14,445 nucleotides of DNA from Actinomycetota bacterium. Lineage in GTDB: Bacteria; Actinomycetota; Actinomycetes; Nanopelagicales; Nanopelagicaceae. Positions 6,568 through 14,277 of the stretch are shown piece by piece. The DNA lies in the NCBI GenBank assembly GCA_005793655.1, contig SXRC01000029.1, positions 1 through 14,445 of the forward strand, read 5' to 3'. Position 1 is the first letter of the stretch. Every line of letters begins with the position of its first letter. The notes beneath the pieces were generated by a model. It did no database searches and was not told the DNA's origin. It saw only the letters and a program-made list of their open reading frames with translations. A program made the position numbers and the translations under genes.

Positions 6568-9024
6568 TTAAACTACAAAATTTACTAATTTAGGCGCAAC
6601 GGTAATCACCTTGCTGACCTTTAATCCGGCTAAAGAGCTCTTAATTTCAGCGTTTTCGCTAGCTAGTTTTTCCAGATCTTCTTTTGAAATATTTGGTGAA
6701 ACTTCAATACGATCTTTAATCTTGCCATTTATCTGCAAGATTGCAATGACATCATCCGCGCCAAGTAAAGATTTATCAATCTTTGGCCAGCCAGCATTAG
6801 CGATGGCAGGTTTATGGCCAAGTTTTTCCCACATATCCTCAGCGGTATAAGGAGCAACAAGTGACAGGCAGATCGCAATCGCCTCACTCGCCTGCCTTAC
6901 CGCTGGATCACCAGCGCCACATCCTAAGTCAATTGCTTTACGTGTGGCATTTACTAACTCCATCACTCTTGCAATTACTACGTTAAATCGAAATGATTCA
7001 ACTGCAACTTCAATATCAGATAATGACTTTGCTACTACTTTGCGAAGTGTGAGATCTCCTTTAGAAAAATCAACTCCCGGCTTACTATTCACCTCTTGGC
7101 TGATCTTCCAAGCACGATTTAAAAACTTTAATGAACCAGCTGGTGAAACATCAGACCAATCAATGTCATCTTCAGGCGGACCAGCAAATACTAAAGAAAC
7201 TCTGATCGCATCCACTCCATGTTTATCTAACTCATCAGATAATTTAACAAGATTGCCTCGGCTTTTACTCATTGCCGAACCATCCTTTAACACCATTCCT
7301 TGATTTAATAATCTAGTAAATGGCTCGTTGAAGTTAAGCAGCCCAAGATCATTTAATACCTTGGTAAAAAATCTTGAGTAAAGAAGGTGCAAGATCGCAT
7401 GAGTAACACCACCTACATATTGATCAACTGGTAACCAGGTTTCAACAGCTTTTTTATCAAATGCCACATCATGATTATTAACAGAGGTATAGCGAAGGAA
7501 GTACCAAGAGGAGTCCACAAATGTATCCATCGTGTCAGCATCTCGTTTTGCAGCCGAGCCACATTTTGGACACTTAACATTGACCCAATCAGAGGCTGCG
7601 CCCAGTGGTGATGAACCCTTTGGTTTCAGATCTAAGCCTTTGGCATCTGGTAATTTCACTGGAAGTTCTGCCTCTGGTACTGGCACCAAACCACACTTAT
7701 CACAATGAACAATTGGAATTGGTGTACCCCAAAATCGTTGGCGGGATATCAGCCAATCACGAAGTCGGTAATTCTTAGTTGCCTTACCTAACTTCTTTGC
7801 CTCAAGCTCTTTAATAATCTTAGTAATGGCATCATCTTTTTTTAATCCAGAAATAGAGCCAGAGTTAATTACTAGACCATCACCATCGGTTGCAATCCCT
7901 GAGGTGTTTGGATCATCAAGACCAGTATCAATGACTACCCGGACTGGTAATTTCATTGCTTTGGCAAAATCTAAATCTCGCTGATCATGTGCTGGAACTG
8001 CCATGATGGCACCTGTCCCATAATCAGCTAAAACATAATCAGATGCCCAGATAGGAATTTTTTCATTATTAACTGGGTTAATGACGTAGCGGTTTAAAAA
8101 CATCCCAGTTTTAACTCGATCAGTAGCCAAACGATCTATATCTGTAGCCGACTTTACGATTTCTAGATATTTTCTAAACTCTGCTTCAACTGGTGTATTT
8201 GTAACTAAATCTGCCGCCAACGTCGAATCAGCTGCTACCACCATAAATGTTGCACCATATAAAGTGTCTGGACGAGTGGTATAGACAGTTATTTTTTTGT
8301 CAACGCCCTCAATTGTAAAATCAACTTGCGCGCCAGTTGATCTGCCTATCCAGTTGCGCTGCATAAGCAAGACTTTCTCTGGCCACTTACCCTCTAATTG
8401 ATCCATGTCATCAAGTAGGCGGTCTGCGTAATCAGTGATCTTTAAATACCATTGGTTTAATTTCTTTTTAGTGACAGTGGTATCACATCTTTCACAAAGT
8501 CCTGCAACTACCTGCTCATTAGCTAAAACAGTTTGGCAATCAGGACACCAGTTAACTGCTGAATCTTTGCGATATGCCAACCCCTTTTCAAACATCTTAA
8601 GAAATAACCATTGATTCCATTTGTAATACTCAGGATCACAGGTGTGAAGTACTCGATCCCAATCAAAGGAGCAGGCATACCTGCGCATAGATGCTTTTTG
8701 AACATCAATATTTTCATAGGTCCACTGCCTTGGGTCAGCATCTCTTTTTATTGCAGCATTCTCAGCCGGTAATCCAAATGCATCCCAACCAATTGGGTGC
8801 ATAACATTAAATCCTTTTTGAATCCAATATCTGGCAATTACATCACCTAAGGCATAAGCCTCAGCATGTCCCATGTGTAAATCCCCTGATGGGTAAGGAA
8901 ACATATCTAAAACATATTTTTTAGGACGCTTGTCATCATCCATACCAGATTTAAATGGTGCTAACTTGTCCCAAACTGGCAGCCACTTATTCTGCACCGC
9001 CTTAAAGTCATACGCCTCTTGCAT
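6568..9024 (-). CDS. leuS: Leucyl-tRNA synthetase
   Basis: An 818-residue class I synthetase that charges tRNA-Leu with leucine in the cytoplasm; the length is normal for a bacterial LeuRS. In order: HMGH signature (50-53); zinc ribbon cysteines 160, 163, 177, 180; the CP1 editing domain with TTRPDT (249-254) and AHDQRD (345-350) for hydrolysis of mischarged tRNA; a second zinc site at cysteines 441, 444, 485, 488; the KMSKS loop, which reads AMSKS here (584-588); then the anticodon-binding and C-terminal domains. The ATG is 3 nt after the SDR stop codon, so translation is probably coupled and shares the SDR promoter. Recognition is certain; the only oddity is Ala in place of the first Lys of KMSKS. 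Confidence 0.98.
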   Translation of the reverse strand: MQEAYDFKAVQNKWLPVWDKLAPFKSGMDDDKRPKKYVLDMFPYPSGDLHMGHAEAYALGDVIARYWIQKGFNVMHPIGWDAFGLPAENAAIKRDADPRQWTYENIDVQKASMRRYACSFDWDRVLHTCDPEYYKWNQWLFLKMFEKGLAYRKDSAVNWCPDCQTVLANEQVVAGLCERCDTTVTKKKLNQWYLKITDYADRLLDDMDQLEGKWPEKVLLMQRNWIGRSTGAQVDFTIEGVDKKITVYTTRPDTLYGATFMVVAADSTLAADLVTNTPVEAEFRKYLEIVKSATDIDRLATDRVKTGMFLNRYVINPVNNEKIPIWASDYVLADYGTGAIMAVPAHDQRDLDFAKAMKLPVRVVIDTGLDDPNTSGIATDGDGLVINSGSISGLKKDDAITKIIKELEAKKLGKATKNYRLRDWLISRQRFWGTPIPIVHCDKCGLVPVPEAELPVKLPDAKGLDLKPKGSSPLGAASDWVNVKCPKCGSAAKRDADTMDTFVDSSWYFLRYTSVNNHDVAFDKKAVETWLPVDQYVGGVTHAILHLLYSRFFTKVLNDLGLLNFNEPFTRLLNQGMVLKDGSAMSKSRGNLVKLSDELDKHGVDAIRVSLVFAGPPEDDIDWSDVSPAGSLKFLNRAWKISQEVNSKPGVDFSKGDLTLRKVVAKSLSDIEVAVESFRFNVVIARVMELVNATRKAIDLGCGAGDPAVRQASEAIAICLSLVAPYTAEDMWEKLGHKPAIANAGWPKIDKSLLGADDVIAILQINGKIKDRIEVSPNISKEDLEKLASENAEIKSSLAGLKVSKVITVAPKLVNFVV

Positions 9025-9027
9025 AAG

Positions 9028-9960
9028 TTATGCCCAGCTTACCTTGGTCAACTCTTCACTAACGGTCCATAAATTCTTTGCTAATGTCTGGTCATAGGCC
9101 AGTGATTTTGCCCGAGTCAATTTCGGATAACCTCGCATTTCAAGTAAGCCATCTGGGCCGATAAAACTAGCACCATTTAAATTTGGATACACGCTGGCAG
9201 CAAGTGTTGGCAATGCTCCTTGACTGGCAGGTTGTGCCATGACTTTATTTATAAACATAGTTACTTTTTCTTCCGTCGCTGCTCCCCTCATTTGCGAAGC
9301 CACCGCCTGTAGATTGGTATCAGAGTAACCAGGATGAACTGCAATCGGGATGAAAGACCAGTTATTAGTGATTCTAAGCCGCTCAATTTCAGAGACAAAC
9401 AATAAATTTGCTAACTTACTAGCACCATAAGCGCCCCACTTTTGATACTTACCAACGCCTAGACACAGATCTCTTATTGCTCCCATTGTGTTATCTCCAA
9501 AATTACCCATTCGGTGAGCAAAGGATGAAACCACAATTAATCTATGCTTAATCTGATTTTTAATTAATCCAGCAAAAGCAAAGTGGCCAAGATGATTAGT
9601 CCCCATTTGCAGTTCAAAGCCATCAACTGTTTTTGTATATGGGGTTGCCATTACGCCAGCATTTAATATCACCACATCAAATGGTTTATCAACTCTTGTG
9701 GCTGCCCGTTTAACCGATTCTAAATCTGTTAAATCCAAAAGTAGGTAGTCGACTAAGCCTAGACCAATTTTCTTTAGTGCAGATCTTGCTTTATCAACAC
9801 TGCGTGCGGTGAATACAACCTGGCCATTTCGACGGGCTAATTCAGTTGCTGCTGCTAATCCAATTCCTGAAGTCGCACCAGTTATAAGAAATCTTTTTCC
9901 AGTCAGGTCTGGGATATTAGTTGCACTCCACTTTTTGGGAATTGTTAAAGATTTAGCCAT
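9028..9960 (-). CDS. Short-chain dehydrogenase/reductase (retinol dehydrogenase-like)
   Basis: A 310-residue NAD(P)-dependent oxidoreductase with all classical SDR elements: TGATSGIG cofactor loop (27-34), LLDLTD (74-79), NAG (100-102), catalytic Asn122, Ser145/146 in VVSSFAHRMG, and Tyr178-Lys182 in YGASK. TARS after the second strand suggests NADPH preference. The length and the FELQMGTNHLGHFAF segment resemble the retinol dehydrogenase/protochlorophyllide reductase-like branch, whose substrates in bacteria are mostly unknown. A role in retinal metabolism for an acI-type rhodopsin would be speculation. AGGGAG lies about 5 nt before the ATG. It sits 32 nt after tRNA-Ala and 3 nt before leuS, and probably shares their transcript. 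Confidence 0.9.
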   Translation of the reverse strand: MAKSLTIPKKWSATNIPDLTGKRFLITGATSGIGLAAATELARRNGQVVFTARSVDKARSALKKIGLGLVDYLLLDLTDLESVKRAATRVDKPFDVVILNAGVMATPYTKTVDGFELQMGTNHLGHFAFAGLIKNQIKHRLIVVSSFAHRMGNFGDNTMGAIRDLCLGVGKYQKWGAYGASKLANLLFVSEIERLRITNNWSFIPIAVHPGYSDTNLQAVASQMRGAATEEKVTMFINKVMAQPASQGALPTLAASVYPNLNGASFIGPDGLLEMRGYPKLTRAKSLAYDQTLAKNLWTVSEELTKVSWA

Positions 9961-9992
9961 CGCTACTCCCTATATCTTTTTATTTTAAAACG

Positions 9993-10065
9993 TGGAGCTG
10001 AGGGGATTTGAACCCCTGACCCCTTGCATGCCATGCAAGTGCGCTACCAGCTGCGCCACAGCCCC
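9993..10065 (-). tRNA. tRNA-Ala (anticodon GGC)
   Basis: A 73-nt tRNA with a complete cloverleaf on the minus strand. The acceptor stem is GGGGCTG/CAGCTCC with one G-U pair, the D stem is GCGC/GCGC, the anticodon stem is CTTGC/GCAAG around loop ATGGCAT (anticodon GGC, reads GCC/GCU), and the T stem is AGGGG/CCCCT around TTCAAAT. The discriminator is A. The 3' CCA is not encoded, so it must be added enzymatically. The gene leads the SDR-leuS run; the SDR start codon is 32 nt downstream with no terminator between. Confidence 0.97.
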
Positions 10066-10086
10066 GCTTCTGAGTGAGAGGGTGCA

Positions 10087-10116
10087 ACCCTATCTAATTA
10101 AATGGCCATCTTCTAA
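10087..10116 (-). promoter_or_regulatory. Possible promoter of tRNA-Ala and the SDR-leuS run
   Basis: On the minus strand TTAGAA (10116-10111) and TAGGGT (10092-10087) are 18 nt apart, and TAGGGT ends 21 nt before the mature tRNA 5' end. TAGGGT-like -10 elements occur in actinobacterial stable-RNA promoters. The -35 match is weak, so this is a tentative call. Confidence 0.35.
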
Positions 10117-10161
10117 ATCTGTGCCTCACATATTTGCCTTCCTCACCTTCACTTTCAGTGG

Positions 10162-10167
10162 TAGATT
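10162..10167 (+). promoter_or_regulatory. -10 element for a leaderless amidase message
   Basis: TAGATT fits the actinobacterial TANNNT -10 pattern and ends 6 nt before the ATG at 10174. No purine-rich Shine-Dalgarno sequence precedes that ATG, so transcription probably starts at or next to the start codon. No convincing -35 element was found at 16-18 nt. Confidence 0.5.
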
Positions 10168-10173
10168 TTCGAT

Positions 10174-11097
10174 ATGAGCACACCTACTTTGAAGATCAGT
10201 AAAGACCAACATGTTTGGGCATTCAAAGCCGACATGCAACCAGTTATAACAGTTGATTCAGGAACCGAAATTGAAATAGAGACTTGGGATTGCTTTACTG
10301 GTCAGGTACAAAGTGAAAGCGATACGTTAGAAAAATTAGATTTGACAAGAATTAATAGTGCTACCGGTCCAATTGCAGTTAAAGGTGCGATGCCTGGTGA
10401 TTCGATTTCAGTAACTTTGATTGATATCAAGCCTGGACCACAAGGTGCTGGCATGGTAATTCCAGAGTGGGGCCAATTAATCGATAAAGCAAAATCACCA
10501 ATAACAAGAATTTTTAAAGTTGCAGGTGACACAATCACCATGCAATCTAATGGTATTACTTTTCCTAAGCGCCCAATGTTTGGTGTGATTGGTGTAGCCC
10601 CTGCAAGTGGTGAGATTTCAACATTTGCTGCTGATCGTCATGGTGGAAATCTGGATGATAATCAAAATGGCATTGGCGCAACTATTCATTTACCGGTATT
10701 CCAACCAGGTGGTCAGTTAGCAATCGGTGATATGCATGCATCAATGGGTGATGGTGAGATCTCAGGTACTGGTGTTGAAATTGGCGGTACTGGAATTATT
10801 AAAGTTGATCTAATAAAAGGAAAAGCTGCTGGTTGGCCGGTTACTGAAACAAAAGATTCTTGGATAACTCATGGCACAACCGCTGACAGTATTGATGGTG
10901 CATTAAAAAATGCAGCAGAGGAAGCAGCTAAGTTATTAGTTGATGAGTGGGGCTTTACGATGGAGGATGCATTTATATTTTTATCAGTTGCCGGTGATCT
11001 TGGAATCGCCCAATACTGTCATCCCTCACCAGGCAGTGTGATCGCAAAAATGCGGGTTCCTAAGATTTCCCGTGCGCCTAAACCTTTTAGAACCTAG
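10174..11097 (+). CDS. Acetamidase/formamidase family hydrolase
   Basis: A 307-residue protein of the FmdA/AmdA family, cytoplasmic enzymes that hydrolyse short amides such as formamide or acetamide to ammonia and the acid. Visible family features are the GPIAVKGAMPGDSISV strand (65-80), FGVIGVAP (136-143), DRHGGNLD (154-161) and the signature GDMHASMGDGEISGTG (185-200), followed by the conserved C-terminal part with AQYCHPSPGSVIAKM. The length is in the family's shorter class. The substrate cannot be told from sequence. The start has the spacing of a leaderless gene. The downstream permease, on the same strand after 101 nt, suggests a nitrogen-scavenging pair, but the permease family imports amino acids and amines, so the link is inferred from proximity only. 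Confidence 0.93.
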   Translation: MSTPTLKISKDQHVWAFKADMQPVITVDSGTEIEIETWDCFTGQVQSESDTLEKLDLTRINSATGPIAVKGAMPGDSISVTLIDIKPGPQGAGMVIPEWGQLIDKAKSPITRIFKVAGDTITMQSNGITFPKRPMFGVIGVAPASGEISTFAADRHGGNLDDNQNGIGATIHLPVFQPGGQLAIGDMHASMGDGEISGTGVEIGGTGIIKVDLIKGKAAGWPVTETKDSWITHGTTADSIDGALKNAAEEAAKLLVDEWGFTMEDAFIFLSVAGDLGIAQYCHPSPGSVIAKMRVPKISRAPKPFRT

Positions 11098-11198
11098 CAA
11101 ACAAATATAGAAATACTCAGTAGTAACTGAGAAAACCTGCGAGACTCCTCCTAATGCTTTCAGGCATAGGTCTGAAACACTATGAAAGAGGTTGAGCC
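11098..11198 (+). promoter_or_regulatory. Structured leader between amidase and permease genes
   Basis: A 101-nt spacer with unusually ordered secondary structure. Hairpin 1 is CTCAGT/ACTGAG around loop AGTA (11116-11131). Hairpin 2 is TTTCAG/CTGAAA (11158-11163 with 11172-11177). The loop of hairpin 2 holds CATAG (11165-11169), which is complementary to CTATG (11180-11184), giving either a compact pseudoknot or a competing hairpin. The ribosome binding site AAAGAGG begins directly after. Upstream AACCT (11134-11138) and CCTC (11147-11150) could pair with the ribosome binding site. A weak -10-like TATAGA lies at 11106. It matches no riboswitch consensus that I could recall. Confidence 0.45.
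11185..11191 (+). promoter_or_regulatory. Ribosome binding site fixing the TTG start of the permease
   Basis: AAAGAGG ends 7 nt before the TTG at 11199, the ideal spacing. No ATG or GTG in the same frame lies nearby upstream, so this site supports the TTG as the true start. Confidence 0.75.
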
Positions 11199-12635
11199 TT
11201 GGCACAACTAGAACGTAATGCAGTTGGGCTACGCGAAGTAGCTTTCCAATCAATCTGTTGTATGGCACCAGCTGCTGCAATTGCAGCATCCATTCCATTT
11301 GGTTCCCCATTAGCAGGTGGCGCACTACCACTTGCAGTTGTCTTTGCGTTTATTGGAATTTTCTTCACCGCTTCCAGCATTGGGCAACTTGCAGCTCACA
11401 TCCCATCAGCAGGCTCTGTTGCAACTTATAGCGCAGTTGGGCTTCGTCCATGGGTTGGATTCTTAGTTGGCTGGGCATATGCAGCAGTTGAAATCTTGAT
11501 TGTGCCACTTGTTATGTTGCAACTTGGTTACACAGTTGCAGGTGAGTGGAACTCTGAAAATTCTTCATTCTCTACCGGAAATTGGTGGATCTTTACCACC
11601 CTTGGTATTTTGCTAGTTGGTTTCTTGGTTTACCGTGGAATTCGCACCTCAACTAAAACAGGTGTAATCCTTGGTGCTGTTGAAGTCATTGTGTTCGCGA
11701 TATTCGGGCTTTACTTAATTGTTAAAGCTGGTGGAAATAATGACCTTGCAGTATTTTCAACACAATATGCAAATGCTGAAGGTTTCACTGGCTGGTCAGG
11801 TGTTATTGCTGGATCTGTTTTCTGTCTTCTAGCATTTGCTGGCTTTGAAGCAGCAGCTCCACTTGCTGAAGAGACTGAGAATCCAAAGAAAAATATTCCT
11901 AAAGCAGTAATGATTGCAACAATTTCAATTGGTGCACTTTATGCACTAACGACATATGCTGCCGCAGTTACATTTGGTCCAGATAAGTTCAAAGATTTTG
12001 CTGCCTACAACAATGGCGTGCCCTGGAATGGTTTAGCAAAGGGTGTTGGAACAATATTCTGGTTACTAATCCTATTTGCGATTATCAACTCAACAATTGC
12101 AAATGCAAATGGTGGCGCTAACGTGTTCACCAGAACTGCATATGCTTTTGGGCGTGCTGGAGTTTTCCCAGGTAAATTGGCTGATCTTGATCCAAAATAC
12201 AAGTCTCCACGTAATGCTGTTCTACTTCAATTAGCTGTTGGTCTTGCTCTAGCCCTTGGGCTTGGTTCAAATTACACACCTCAGACAGCATTTGGAATTA
12301 TTGCTACTGGATTAGTGGTAGCAATTGTTCCAGTTTATATGATTGCAAACCTTGCCTGTATTGGGTACTTCTCAAAACATCGCAAGGAAGATCGTCATCC
12401 ATTACTTCATATCATCGTTCCAATCATTGGATTCCTATTCTTAATTCCCGGCTTCTTGAATGCAGCTGGAATTACTGGAGTTCCTGGTCTGAAGTTTATT
12501 GTGGCACTTTCTTCACCTCTTACTCTTGGTGCATATGCAATGGGAGTTTGGATACTTCTTGGATTTGTCACACTTGCTTATCTAAATAAAAATAAGCCTG
12601 AGGCAATCAAGGCGGTAGCAACAGTTCACGAATAA
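11199..12635 (+). CDS. APC-superfamily amino acid/polyamine permease
   Basis: A 478-residue inner-membrane transporter with about 12 hydrophobic segments, the usual number and length for the APC (amino acid-polyamine-organocation) superfamily. The conserved stretch LAFAGFEAAAPLAEETENP with KKNIPKAV (about residues 212-238) is the family's TM6 and following loop; IPSAGSVATYSAVG (about 68-81) matches the TM2 region. These proteins import amino acids or amines by proton or sodium symport or exchange; the substrate is not predictable here. The start is TTG at 11199, supported by a well-placed AAAGAGG. The gene follows the amidase and ends 16 nt before a strong terminator. Expression may be controlled by the structured leader upstream. 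Confidence 0.93.
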   Translation: MAQLERNAVGLREVAFQSICCMAPAAAIAASIPFGSPLAGGALPLAVVFAFIGIFFTASSIGQLAAHIPSAGSVATYSAVGLRPWVGFLVGWAYAAVEILIVPLVMLQLGYTVAGEWNSENSSFSTGNWWIFTTLGILLVGFLVYRGIRTSTKTGVILGAVEVIVFAIFGLYLIVKAGGNNDLAVFSTQYANAEGFTGWSGVIAGSVFCLLAFAGFEAAAPLAEETENPKKNIPKAVMIATISIGALYALTTYAAAVTFGPDKFKDFAAYNNGVPWNGLAKGVGTIFWLLILFAIINSTIANANGGANVFTRTAYAFGRAGVFPGKLADLDPKYKSPRNAVLLQLAVGLALALGLGSNYTPQTAFGIIATGLVVAIVPVYMIANLACIGYFSKHRKEDRHPLLHIIVPIIGFLFLIPGFLNAAGITGVPGLKFIVALSSPLTLGAYAMGVWILLGFVTLAYLNKNKPEAIKAVATVHE

Positions 12636-12651
12636 CTAAATACTTAAAAGG

Positions 12652-12683
12652 CCCGTTCACTAGAAATAGTGGGCGGGTTTTTT
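12652..12683 (+). terminator. Rho-independent terminator shared by convergent genes
   Basis: An 11-bp stem (12652-12662 with 12667-12677, two G-U pairs) closed by a GAAA tetraloop and followed by TTTTTT (12678-12683). On the minus strand the same stem is followed by CC and then TTTT, so it can also stop transcripts of the histidine phosphatase gene, whose stop codon lies within the T tract. Confidence 0.93.
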
Positions 12684-13344
12684 AATTTATTGCATCATCT
12701 CCAAAGACAGGCTCAGGTAGTGAACCAGCATTGTGCTCTGCTAAGTACCATTTGCTACCAGTGTGATGTTTTGTCAACTCCAAGACCGACCAACATGCAT
12801 TTGATAGGCCGCCAATAATTCCCCATTGTGGAATTGGTAGTTTAAGAATTGAACCCAAAACACTTCTCACAGTTCCACCATGGGTTACAAAAACTACTGT
12901 GCCAGAAAAATTATCCGTTTCTTTTTCAATAACTGCTACTGCTCGTTTTGCCACATCACTTCTTCGCTCACCTGTTACCCCTGCTGGTTCATCCCCGCCC
13001 TCATACCACTTTGCAAATAAATCTCCGTGTGATGCTCTATTTTCAGTAGCGGTTCTGCCCTCCCATAATCCGCCATTGGTCTCTCTAATTCCAGGATTTA
13101 TCTCCACTTTAATATTAGTTAACTCCGCAAGAGCCGCAGCTGTTTTTTTCGCCCTGAGTAAATCACTTGAGATAATTCGATCTGGCCTTAAACCAGCTAG
13201 AACCTTTGCCGCTTCAACTACTTGGTATTCACCCACTTTATTCAGTGGGATATCTGAATGACCTTGGAAACGATTTTCAACATTCCAATCAGTTTGGCCA
13301 TGCCGCCATAAGACAACTCTGATTGGTGTATTTGTATTACTCAT
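12682..13344 (-). CDS. Histidine phosphatase family protein (GpgP-like phosphoglycerate mutase-fold)
   Basis: A 220-residue member of the histidine phosphatase superfamily. The phospho-accepting motif is WRHGQTDWN (Arg14, His15), the second basic motif lies at SSDLLRA (Arg64), the acid is Glu88 in RETNGGLWEG, and the second catalytic His is His155 in VTHGG. In M. tuberculosis the protein in the same position after rsfS (Rv2419c) is glucosyl-3-phosphoglycerate phosphatase, GpgP, for methylglucose lipopolysaccharide synthesis; position and motifs make this a reasonable guess, but other phosphomonoesters are possible, so no symbol is given. Its ATG overlaps the rsfS stop by one nucleotide (TGATG), indicating translational coupling. 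It ends at the shared terminator. Confidence 0.9.
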   Translation of the reverse strand: MSNTNTPIRVVLWRHGQTDWNVENRFQGHSDIPLNKVGEYQVVEAAKVLAGLRPDRIISSDLLRAKKTAAALAELTNIKVEINPGIRETNGGLWEGRTATENRASHGDLFAKWYEGGDEPAGVTGERRSDVAKRAVAVIEKETDNFSGTVVFVTHGGTVRSVLGSILKLPIPQWGIIGGLSNACWSVLELTKHHTGSKWYLAEHNAGSLPEPVFGDDAIN

Positions 13345-13709
13345 CAGCGGTTCACCGTTTCTAAATTTAGATCAATTGTTGGACAATCATTCCAAAGGCG
13401 ATCTAACATGTAATAATTACGAAGCTCAGTACTTTGGATATGCACAACTAAATCGGTGTAATCCAGCAAAATCCAAGAGTTACTTCCCTCTTTCCGGGCA
13501 GGCTTTTCACCGACCTCAGCTAACTTTTTTTCTACCACCTCAGCTAATGCTTGTAATTGTGGTTCATTACTGCCAGTCGCAATTAAGAAAACTTGGTTTA
13601 AAACTAACTGCTCAGATAAATCGATTGCCACAATTTCCGTACCTAACTTATCTGCTAATGCTGCAGCTGCAATTTTAGTTAATTCGATGGTTTTACTACC
13701 GACTGCCAT
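13344..13709 (-). CDS. rsfS: Ribosomal silencing factor RsfS
   Basis: A 121-residue RsfS/Iojap (DUF143) protein. It binds ribosomal protein uL14 on the 50S subunit and blocks subunit joining when nutrients are scarce. Family features seen: IDLSEQLVLNQVFLIATGSN, the EVVEKKLAEVGEKPARKEG helix and turn, SWILLDYTDLVVHI and LRNYYMLDRLW followed by DCP. The ATG at 13709 was preferred over the ATG at 13718, because AGAGAG is only 1 nt from the latter but 10 nt from the former and the family starts near this point. It overlaps the end of nadD by 14 nt and the phosphatase gene by 1 nt, so all three are probably made from one message in coupled fashion. Confidence 0.95.
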   Translation of the reverse strand: MAVGSKTIELTKIAAAALADKLGTEIVAIDLSEQLVLNQVFLIATGSNEPQLQALAEVVEKKLAEVGEKPARKEGSNSWILLDYTDLVVHIQSTELRNYYMLDRLWNDCPTIDLNLETVNR

Positions 13710-14277
13710 ACAACCCATACTCTCTAATAAATGTAACTACTTTTGGTGGCAGCAGATTACTCACATTCTCCCGATTAGAAATTGACTTTCTTACCTGTGT
13801 TGATGAGATATCTAATGCTTTAATCGAAATCTCCTCAAAATCAGAGGCTGGTGTAGCTGGTCGCTTAATTACCAGTATTTTCACTAACTTTAATAAATCA
13901 GTTGATCTATGCCATTTATCTAGATGCTGAGCTGTATCAGAGCCGAGTATTAAAGTGAAGGTAGCTTCAGGATAAATTTGCATAAGTGATTCCACAGTAT
14001 CAATTGTGTAGCTACTGCCAGCTTTTCTTATTTCAATTGGTAATACCTCAGCCTTTGCAGAAAGTCCCATCGAGGTAACCGCTAAATCTGCCATTTGAAA
14101 TCTTTGTTCAGCGTTCGCTAACGGTGGAAACTCTTTAAGCCAGGGGGATCCAGCTGGAATAACTAATACCTTTTCAAATCTATCTGAGATCTCTTTTATT
14201 AGATGCAGGTGACCAAGATGAATTGGATCAAAAGTTCCACCAAATATTGCAAACTCTTTAGCTGCCGCGCTGATAAT
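13696..14277 (-). CDS. nadD: Nicotinate-nucleotide adenylyltransferase, probable ATT start
   Basis: NadD joins ATP and nicotinate mononucleotide to form deamido-NAD, an essential step of NAD synthesis in the cytoplasm. Translating upstream of the ATG at 14094 shows an unbroken frame with the full N-terminal nucleotide-binding motif FGGTFDPIHLGHL, then VLVIPAGSPWLKEFPP, FTLILGSDTAQHLDKW and the C-terminal ISSTQVRKS. From the proposed start the length is 193 residues, normal for the family. Between the in-frame stop (14289-14287) and the GGTFDP motif there is no ATG, GTG or TTG. The ATT at 14277 overlaps the stop codon of the 39-residue ORF (TAATT) and is the best candidate, giving 12 residues before GGTFDP. 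The ATG at 14094 would delete the active site and cannot be the start. Function is certain, the start is not. Confidence 0.9.
   Translation of the reverse strand: MISAAAKEFAIFGGTFDPIHLGHLHLIKEISDRFEKVLVIPAGSPWLKEFPPLANAEQRFQMADLAVTSMGLSAKAEVLPIEIRKAGSSYTIDTVESLMQIYPEATFTLILGSDTAQHLDKWHRSTDLLKLVKILVIKRPATPASDFEEISIKALDISSTQVRKSISNRENVSNLLPPKVVTFIREYGLYGSR

Noticed and set aside
8523..8741. Alternative-frame ORF inside leuS on the same strand
   Set aside because: It is a shadow frame of the well-supported leuS reading frame with no family features.
9992..10177. Plus-strand ORF of 61 codons overlapping the tRNA region
   Set aside because: It is the antisense reading of tRNA-Ala, a well-known kind of spurious protein; the tRNA cloverleaf explains the sequence.
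11098..11198. A guanidine, glutamine, glycine or TPP riboswitch before the permease
   Set aside because: None of the conserved cores I know for these classes is present; only generic hairpins and complementarity are seen.
13710..13718. ATG at 13718 as the rsfS start
   Set aside because: The ribosome binding site lies only 1 nt before it; the ATG at 13709 has better spacing and fits the family start.
13696..14094. nadD starting at the ATG at 14094
   Set aside because: It would remove the GGTFDPIHLGHL nucleotide-binding motif, which is intact in the same frame upstream.
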